NCBI GenBank assembly: GCA_947498845.1
Contig: CANMLX010000002.1
Location: 1 to 64,000 of the forward strand
Origin: an uncultured Flavobacteriaceae bacterium
GTDB taxonomy: Bacteria; Bacteroidota; Bacteroidia; Flavobacteriales; Flavobacteriaceae
Direction of reading: 5' to 3'
Length of the DNA stretch: 64,000 bases
Shown here: piece after piece, positions 58,273-64,000 of the stretch
Layout: every line of letters begins with the position of its first letter
Position numbering within the stretch: position 1 is the first letter of the stretch
Notes under the pieces: generated by a model
Told to the model about the DNA's origin: nothing
Seen by the model: only the letters and a program-made list of their open reading frames with translations
Database searches by the model: none
Program-made: the position numbers and the translations under genes

Positions 58273-59226
58273 TTAATCAAATGCCCAAACATCTCCTAAG
58301 TCTTGACCATTATTTCCACCAATGACCCAAATCTTTTCTTTGAATGCTATTGATGTAAGATTGTATCTTGAAGAGAAAGATGTGTTACTTGGGATTTGAT
58401 TCCATAAGGTACCATTAGCACTGTACCAAATATCATTAACCAAATCATCTGTGAACCCACCAATAACCCATATTTTATCATCAAAGACCACAGAAGTATG
58501 GTCACGTCTACCAGAAAACTGAGTACTTGCTATCGCTTCAGTCCAATTTTCTCCATCTTCACTATACCAAACATCGTTTAAATTGTTACCATCATTATAT
58601 CCATTGGTGACCCATATTTTATTACCAAACACTACAGAAGTATGTCCTCTGCGTCCTAAAAATGCAGCACTTGCAGTCGCTTCGGTCCAATCTTTACCGT
58701 CTTCACTATACCAAACATCATTTAAGTATTGGTTGTTGTTGAGATCACGCCCACTTATTACCCATATTTTACCATCAAAAATTACAGAAGCATGATCAAA
58801 CCTTTCAGAGAATTGAGCACTTGCAGTTGCTTGAGTCCAATTTATACCATCTTCACTATACCAAACATCATTTAGACCACCATCGACATCTTGTCCGCCA
58901 ATGACCCACATTTTATCATTAAATACTACAGAAGTATGGTTTCGTCTAACAGAGAATTGAGCACTTGGAGTTGCTTCGGTCCAATCTTTTCCATCTTCAC
59001 TTTGCCAAACATCATTTAAGTTGGTGCCACCACCATATCCTCCAATGGTCCATATTTTATTATCAAATACTACAGAAGTATGACGGCTGCGACTTGAAAA
59101 TTGAGCATTTAACGTTATAGGTTTAAGCATTCTTTCTTCGACAGGGTTATCATCATCACTTCCACATGAACTAACAAGTACAATTAGCATAGTTAATACA
59201 GCGATTAATTTATTTTTTGTTTTCAT
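58273..59226 (-). CDS. Six-bladed Kelch-type lipoprotein without fibronectin domain, copy E
   Basis: A 317-aa lipoprotein (SSC-GSDDDN). It passes from the acidic linker (NPVEERMLKPITLNAQF) directly into blade 1, so the whole fibronectin-like domain present in the seven other copies is missing. All six blades remain; blade 3 has WVISG, blade 4 FGNKIWVTNG, and the last is FKEKIWVIGG ending LGDVWAFD. The clean loss of one module with the blade number kept at six suggests that the propeller is the functional unit. Confidence 0.87.
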   Translation of the reverse strand: MKTKNKLIAVLTMLIVLVSSCGSDDDNPVEERMLKPITLNAQFSSRSRHTSVVFDNKIWTIGGYGGGTNLNDVWQSEDGKDWTEATPSAQFSVRRNHTSVVFNDKMWVIGGQDVDGGLNDVWYSEDGINWTQATASAQFSERFDHASVIFDGKIWVISGRDLNNNQYLNDVWYSEDGKDWTEATASAAFLGRRGHTSVVFGNKIWVTNGYNDGNNLNDVWYSEDGENWTEAIASTQFSGRRDHTSVVFDDKIWVIGGFTDDLVNDIWYSANGTLWNQIPSNTSFSSRYNLTSIAFKEKIWVIGGNNGQDLGDVWAFD

Positions 59227-59279
59227 CGTTTTATTTTTTTTGATTGCACATTCAGAACTCCAATGGAATCTTTTGTTGA

Positions 59280-60536
59280 TTATTCAAATGCCCAAACATC
59301 ATCTAAGCGCGGTCCACCACCGGATCCACCAATGACCCATATCTTACTATCAAATACTACTGAGGTATGGGAAGTCCGTTCTGAAAAAGATGCATTGTTT
59401 GTAACTTCCTCCCAATCAACACCATTGGCACTATACCAAACATCATTTTTTCTACCACCACTTTCTTGCCCACCAATTACCCAGATTTTACCATCAAATA
59501 CTACTGAAGTATGAATAACTCTACCAGAGAATTGAGCACTTTTAGTTGCTTTGGTCCAATTTATACCATCTTTACTACTCCAAACATCATTTTTAAAACC
59601 GCCATCATGTCCACCAATAGTCCATATTTTATTATTAAACACTACAGAAGTATTGCCAAATCTTTCTGAAAATTGAGCATTTGTAGTTGCTTCGGTCCAA
59701 TTTATACCATTTTCACTGTACCAAACATCATTTAGATTGCCTCCATTACCAATCACCCATATTTTATTATCAAAAACTACAGAAGTATGGCCAGCTCGTT
59801 CTGAAAATTGTGCTTTTAGTGTGGCTGCGGTCCAATTTATACCATCTTCACTATACCAAGCATCGTGCAAGCGTTCTCCATCACTCCCACCAATGACCCA
59901 TATTTTACCATCAAACACCACAGAACTATGACTTGTACGCCCTGAAAATTGAGCATTAGCTGTTGCTTCGGTCCAATTTATACCATCTTCACTATGCCAA
60001 ACATCATTTAAGCGTTGATTATCACCATCTCGTCCTCCAATGACCCATATTTTACCATTAAACTCTACAGAAGTATGGCTATGTCTACCAGAGAATTGAG
60101 CATGTAAAGTTATAGGGGCTTCAGGCATTCTTAACTCTCGTGTGTTAAAGCTATGTACTGCGCTTTCTGTACTGCCACCTTTATCGTCTTTTGCTACTAC
60201 ACGCCAATAATAATCGTTGGACACTCCTAAACGTTCTGTAGTTTCAAAAGTAACAGTGCTTATATTTTCACTATATAAAGCTTCTGGCGGATTTTTAACA
60301 TCAAGATATATATCATACGTTACTGCATCTCCATCGGGGTCGTTTGCGGCTTCCCAACTAAAGGTTGGTCGCACATCAACATCTACTTCATCATCTGCAA
60401 CCGTTATAAGGTTAAAGGTTTCAGGTGGTTTATTTTCTGCTACTGTGTTGTTATCGTCATCACTTGAGCATGAAATACTAAAAACCAATATCATTAGCAT
60501 CATTAATACATTTGTTAATTTATTTTTTGGTTTCAT
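59280..60536 (-). CDS. Six-bladed Kelch-type lipoprotein, copy F
   Basis: A 418-aa lipoprotein (ISC-SSDDDNN, Cys23). Signal peptide and fibronectin-like domain are almost identical to copy G, in protein and DNA. Blade 3 is shortened (FDNKIWVIGNGGNLNDVW), having lost most of the loop. The last blade is of the first type (FDSKIWVIGG) and ends LDDVWAFE. Copies F and G begin 1332 bp apart, the size of one gene plus gap, as expected from tandem duplication. Confidence 0.88.
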   Translation of the reverse strand: MKPKNKLTNVLMMLMILVFSISCSSDDDNNTVAENKPPETFNLITVADDEVDVDVRPTFSWEAANDPDGDAVTYDIYLDVKNPPEALYSENISTVTFETTERLGVSNDYYWRVVAKDDKGGSTESAVHSFNTRELRMPEAPITLHAQFSGRHSHTSVEFNGKIWVIGGRDGDNQRLNDVWHSEDGINWTEATANAQFSGRTSHSSVVFDGKIWVIGGSDGERLHDAWYSEDGINWTAATLKAQFSERAGHTSVVFDNKIWVIGNGGNLNDVWYSENGINWTEATTNAQFSERFGNTSVVFNNKIWTIGGHDGGFKNDVWSSKDGINWTKATKSAQFSGRVIHTSVVFDGKIWVIGGQESGGRKNDVWYSANGVDWEEVTNNASFSERTSHTSVVFDSKIWVIGGSGGGPRLDDVWAFE

Positions 60537-60593
60537 CGTTTTTTTTTTTGATTATACATATCATATTCAGACATTTACAGAGATGTCTGTTGA

Positions 60594-61868
60594 TTATTCA
60601 AATGCCCAAACATCGTTTAGAGCACCATCGACATCTCGTCCACCAATGACCCAAATTTTTTCTTTGAATGTTATCGATGTATGGTGGAATCTTTGGGAGA
60701 AAGGTGCATTATCAGTTGCTTGTTTCCATTCGACACCATTGGTACTGTACCAAATATCACTAAAATTACTAGCTACTATAGACCCTCCAATGACCCACAA
60801 TTTATCATCGAATACTACAGAAGTATGGGCTGCTCTTTCATCAAAGAGAGCTTCAGTTGCAGCTTGTTTCCACGAAACCCCATCTTCACTAAACCAAGCA
60901 TCATTTTTAAAACCATTCCCTTGTCCACCAATGACCCATAATTTATCATCAAATACCACAGAAGCATGGTTACTTCTAGCAGAGAATTGAGCACTTGTAG
61001 TAGCTTCTGCCCAATTTATACCATTTTCACTATACCAAACATCATTTAGACTACCATCAGTATCTTGTCCACCAATGACCCACATTTTATTATCAAATAC
61101 TACTGAAGTATGGAAATGTCTATCAGAGAATAGCGCTTTTGGCGTTGCTATAGTCCAATCTTTACCATCTTTACTATACCAAACATCATTTAAGCGTTGA
61201 TTATCACCATCACGCCCACCAATGACCCATATTTTACCATCGAATACTACAGAAGTATGATTTGTACGTGCTGGAAATTGAGCATTTGGAGTTGCTACGG
61301 TCCAATTTTCTCCGTCTTCACTATACCAAACATCATCAAGGTGTTGGAGGAAATTGTTATCAACGCCACCAATGACCCACATTTTACCGTTGAACTCTAC
61401 AGAAGTGTGCCCGCTTCGTTCTGAAAATTGAGTATGTAGAGTTATAGGATCGTTGGGCATTTTTAAATCTCGGGTGTTAAAGCTATGTACTGCGCTTTCT
61501 GTACGACCACCTTTATCGTCTTTTGCCACTACACGCCAATAATAATCGTTGGACACTCCTAAACGGTTTGTAGTTTCAAAATTAATAGCACTTATATTTT
61601 CACTATATATAGCTTCTGGCGGATTTTTAACATCAAGATATACATCATACGTTACTGCATCTCCATCGGGGTCGTTTGCGGCTTCCCAACTAAAAGTTGG
61701 TCGCACGTCAACATCTACTTCATCATCTGCAACCGTTATAAGATTAAAGGTTTCAGGTGGTTTATTTTCTACTACTGTGTTGTTGTCGTCATCACTTGAG
61801 CATGAAATACTAAAAACCAATATCATTAGCATCATTACTACTGTAGTTAATTTATTTTTTGCTTTCAT
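60594..61868 (-). CDS. Six-bladed Kelch-type lipoprotein, copy G
   Basis: A 424-aa lipoprotein (ISC-SSDDDNN). The N-terminal 145 residues match copy F with few changes, while its last blade (FKEKIWVIGG, preceded by PFSQRFHHTS) is of the second type as in copies B, D, E and H, so F and G are mosaics that share a front but not a back. Blades 4 and 5 have FDDKLWVIGG. It ends LNDVWAFE. Confidence 0.88.
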   Translation of the reverse strand: MKAKNKLTTVVMMLMILVFSISCSSDDDNNTVVENKPPETFNLITVADDEVDVDVRPTFSWEAANDPDGDAVTYDVYLDVKNPPEAIYSENISAINFETTNRLGVSNDYYWRVVAKDDKGGRTESAVHSFNTRDLKMPNDPITLHTQFSERSGHTSVEFNGKMWVIGGVDNNFLQHLDDVWYSEDGENWTVATPNAQFPARTNHTSVVFDGKIWVIGGRDGDNQRLNDVWYSKDGKDWTIATPKALFSDRHFHTSVVFDNKMWVIGGQDTDGSLNDVWYSENGINWAEATTSAQFSARSNHASVVFDDKLWVIGGQGNGFKNDAWFSEDGVSWKQAATEALFDERAAHTSVVFDDKLWVIGGSIVASNFSDIWYSTNGVEWKQATDNAPFSQRFHHTSITFKEKIWVIGGRDVDGALNDVWAFE

Positions 61869-61927
61869 CGTTTTATTTTTTTAAAATTGTGCGGTCATAT
61901 TATGTTTTTTACAAAACTGTCTGTTGA

Positions 61928-63208
61928 TTAATCAAATGCCCAAACATCATTTAAGAAGTTCCCATCATATCCTCCTATTACCCAAATCTTTTCTTTAAAT
62001 ACTGTTGAAATATGGTCAGACCTCTTGGAAAAAGGTGCATTGTTAGTGAGTTGTTTCCACTCAACACCATCAGTACTATACCAAATATCATTAAGACTAC
62101 TAGGTGCAGCTCCACCAAACAGCCAAATTCTATTATCAAATACTACGGAAGTATGCCTAATTCTTTTGGCAAATGGAGCTGCAGAAGTGGCTTCTGTCCA
62201 ATTAGCTCCATCTTCTGTGTACCAAACATCGTTTTGACGCGTATCATCTGTTCCTGCAATTACCCATAGTTTATCATCAAACACTACGGAGGTATGAAGC
62301 GACCTTTCTGAAAAAATTGAAGTAACAGGTTTGGTTTCCGTCCAGGTTATTCCGTCTTCGCTGGACCAAACCTCATTGTAATTACCGCCATCATATCCTC
62401 CTAGCACCCATACTTTGTCTTTGTAGACTACTGAGGTGTGTCTTCCGCGTGCTGAAAATTGAGCACTTATAGTTGCTTGCGTCCAATTTTCACCATCTTC
62501 GCTATACCAAATATCATTTAAGTATACATCTCCATCATATCCACCGATAATCCATATTTTATCATCAAACACAACAGAGGTATGCTCTCGTCTAGCTGAG
62601 AATTGGGCTTCAGATGTTACTTGTTCCCACTTAACTCCATCTTCACTTTGCCAAACATCATTTAAATGAGAGAAATCATCTGTAAATCCACCAATGACCC
62701 ATAATTTATCCTTAAATTCTACAACAGATGCTCTGCGTCTATTCTTAAATTCTGCATTTAATGTTATTGGTTCATTTGGCATTTGTAAATCTCGGGTAGT
62801 AAAGCTGTGTACCGCACTTTCCGTACTACCGTCTTTATCATCTTTTGCCACTACTTTCCAATGATAATTTTTTAACAAGCCTAAGTGCTCTGTTGTTTCA
62901 AAACTAGTAGTACTTAAATTTTCACTAAATAAAGCTTCTGGTGGGTTTTTAACATCAAGATATATATCATACGTTACTGCATCTCCATCAGGGTCGTTTG
63001 CAACTTCCCAACTAAAAGTTGGTTTTATATCGACATCTACCTCACCATCTGCAAGCGCAATAAGATTAAAGGTTTCAGGAGATTTGTTTCCTTCTACAGG
63101 GTCAGGTTCTGAAACTGGGTCTGGAGCATTATTGTCGTCACTTCCACATGAAGTAACAAAAACTAAAAATACAAGACTTAAATATTGAATAGTTTTGATT
63201 GTTTTCAT
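61928..63208 (-). CDS. Six-bladed Kelch-type lipoprotein, copy H (first of the array)
   Basis: A 426-aa lipoprotein (TSC-GSDD, Cys22) with a signal peptide unlike the KTKNKL type of the others. Fibronectin-like domain (about 45-140) and six blades; blade 1 reads FKDKLWVIGG, blade 3 YKDKVWVLGG, blade 5 FDNRIWLFGG, and the last is FKEKIWVIGG ending LNDVWAFD. Being first in transcription order and preceded by a 208-bp gap with a terminator of the previous gene, it probably follows the promoter of the whole array. Confidence 0.88.
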   Translation of the reverse strand: MKTIKTIQYLSLVFLVFVTSCGSDDNNAPDPVSEPDPVEGNKSPETFNLIALADGEVDVDIKPTFSWEVANDPDGDAVTYDIYLDVKNPPEALFSENLSTTSFETTEHLGLLKNYHWKVVAKDDKDGSTESAVHSFTTRDLQMPNEPITLNAEFKNRRRASVVEFKDKLWVIGGFTDDFSHLNDVWQSEDGVKWEQVTSEAQFSARREHTSVVFDDKIWIIGGYDGDVYLNDIWYSEDGENWTQATISAQFSARGRHTSVVYKDKVWVLGGYDGGNYNEVWSSEDGITWTETKPVTSIFSERSLHTSVVFDDKLWVIAGTDDTRQNDVWYTEDGANWTEATSAAPFAKRIRHTSVVFDNRIWLFGGAAPSSLNDIWYSTDGVEWKQLTNNAPFSKRSDHISTVFKEKIWVIGGYDGNFLNDVWAFD

Positions 63209-63333
63209 TGCGTGTTTTTTTAAATAGATTATTTTCTGTTTAACAAAGCCATTTCTTTGTAAGATTTAGCGTATAGAAATTTATAGATTGATATTTTTTA
63301 TTCAATCTTCTTTTTCAATAAAAAAGAATAAAA

Positions 63334-63366
63334 ACCCCTGAAGAACCTTACAGGCTCTTGAGGGGT
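63334..63366 (-). terminator. Intrinsic terminator of the collagen-like lipoprotein gene
   Basis: ACCCCTGAAGAACC (63334-63347) pairs with GGCTCTTGAGGGGT (63353-63366) with two mismatches and a 5-nt loop. On the minus strand a T-rich tail follows. It ends the gene at 63.4 kb and isolates the Kelch array transcript. Confidence 0.82.
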
Positions 63367-63416
63367 AAAGCAAAAATTAGAAATTAGGGATATTTCTAAT
63401 TTTTGATTTATAATTG

Positions 63417-64000
63417 TTATTCTGAAATATTAAATTGAGTCTTGATTTCTTCGTATGACATTTTAGAATAATCAACACTTAATGATTTCCCTGACACAGA
63501 TGCTGATGCTAATGGGGTTCCGCCAGGTATTATAACATATCGATATTGATTAAACCTGTTTATAACTCCATTCAAATTAGTACCATTAGTTGATACTGCT
63601 TGGATTTTGATTATTGCAATAGGCTTCTCCGTAGCTACAGTTGGAGGATTAAACTCAATTCTATGACGATATTGTACATTGACACTATGGAAAGTGTGGG
63701 GTAGTTGAAAGACATCAATTTCTACCTCCTCAGCTACTTCGGTGAGTGTTCGAGCAAATACCAAAACAACCCCCTGGTCTAATACACTCTCTGTTATTTC
63801 AGGAGCCTTAATATCAAAATCTACACTCGTTACTCCTGTTCCAGAACCAGGGGCAAATCCGTTTTCAATCCATTCAGAATATATAACATTTGCTGTTCCA
63901 GGTTCCCCATTTTCTCCATCTTGCCCATTTGTTCCATCAACACCATCGGCTCCTGCAGGACCAGCTGGCCCTATGGCACCGTCTTCGCCATCTGAGCATG
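63417..64000 (-). CDS. Collagen-like lipoprotein, 5' end outside the window
   Basis: The open frame continues without stop to the window edge, where it reads CSDGEDG, very probably the lipobox cysteine; the signal peptide lies beyond. About eleven Gly-X-Y triplets follow (GED GAI GPA GPA GAD GVD GTN GQD GEN GEP GTA), then a beta-rich domain starting ANVIYSEWIE and ending KTQFNISE. Collagen-like triplets followed by this kind of domain are common in Bacteroidota surface lipoproteins. The visible part has 193 complete codons. A short internal TTG start at 63764 is not the true start. Confidence 0.82.
   Translation of the reverse strand, partial: CSDGEDGAIGPAGPAGADGVDGTNGQDGENGEPGTANVIYSEWIENGFAPGSGTGVTSVDFDIKAPEITESVLDQGVVLVFARTLTEVAEEVEIDVFQLPHTFHSVNVQYRHRIEFNPPTVATEKPIAIIKIQAVSTNGTNLNGVINRFNQYRYVIIPGGTPLASASVSGKSLSVDYSKMSYEEIKTQFNISE

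Larger units (their letters stand above)
51530..63208 (-). repeat. Tandem gene array: nine paralogous lipoproteins, 48 Kelch blades
   Basis: Nine genes in the same direction share a lipoprotein signal; eight have six Kelch blades and eight (seven Kelch copies plus the jelly-roll chimera) have the fibronectin-like module. The gaps 52670-52721 and 54015-54066 are both 52 bp and differ by one base. No transposase or integrase lies inside the array, so unequal recombination between copies is the likely source. Confidence 0.85.

Noticed and set aside
54151-62269. Plus-strand ORFs of 60-250 codons opposite the Kelch genes
   Set aside because: They mirror the repetitive minus-strand coding sequence, recur at the same place in each blade, and lack starts or context; they are antisense shadows.
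52722-63208. Regularly spaced repeats that might be a CRISPR array
   Set aside because: The repeat period is about 141-159 bp, the units are coding, and the similarity is at blade level with intact reading frames; no short palindromic repeats or cas genes are present.

Overview
The window looks like chromosomal DNA from a marine or algae-associated member of the Flavobacteriaceae (Bacteroidota). The evidence is very low GC, SusC/SusD transport, a type IX secretion sorting domain, lipoproteins with acidic residues after the lipobox cysteine, class-typical TAnnTTTG promoter elements and a Bacteroidota-type tyrosine recombinase. I cannot name the species from the sequence alone.

Layout. (1) 0.2-5.6 kb: periplasmic nitrite ammonification, with quinol-oxidising NrfH, pentahaem nitrite reductase NrfA and, after a terminator, a ResB-CcsA fusion that attaches c-type haems. 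(2) 5.6-10.7 kb: a LytS-type sensor kinase, a LytTR response regulator and a membrane class III nucleotide cyclase. They are flanked on both sides by two promoters of matching architecture: three TTCACYT repeats at exactly 21-bp steps, 39 bp from a TACATTTG element. Each promoter drives a short ORF (45 and 62 aa). (3) 10.8-15.5 kb: an SLC13-type transporter, an HtrA-like protease, an outer-membrane barrel and an Omp85-type barrel. (4) 24.4-15.6 kb, minus strand: a tripartite RND efflux operon whose TolC component carries an extra N-terminal periplasmic-binding-like domain, then a K+ channel, a lipoprotein paralogous to the one at 5.9 kb, and two small proteins. (5) 24.4-26.3 kb: a gene-poor stretch with hairpins, direct repeats and a tRNA 3'-half-like remnant, then a lone tyrosine recombinase. 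(6) 26.4-45.9 kb: a polysaccharide utilisation locus with sigma factor (plus strand), FecR, SusC with STN domain, SusD, a frameshifted sulfatase, two GH74/sortilin-like propeller proteins, two metallophosphoesterases and a GH2 beta-galactosidase. (7) 46-50.8 kb: small lipoproteins and membrane proteins around an Rnl2-like RNA ligase. (8) 50.8-63.2 kb: a run of lipoproteins including eight consecutive paralogues, each with exactly six Kelch-type repeats of about 47 residues, plus a ninth that shares only the N-terminal module. (9) 63.4-64.0 kb: a collagen-like lipoprotein cut by the window edge.

How the parts work together. Nitrite respiration and cytochrome c maturation form one unit. The PUL has its own trans-envelope switch: the SusC STN domain would signal through FecR to the ECF sigma factor. 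The Kelch array is a recently and repeatedly duplicated family of probably surface-exposed six-bladed propellers whose near-identical DNA tracts allow blade and module exchange. The two least explained systems are the LytTR/21-bp-repeat/small-protein unit and the Kelch propeller array.
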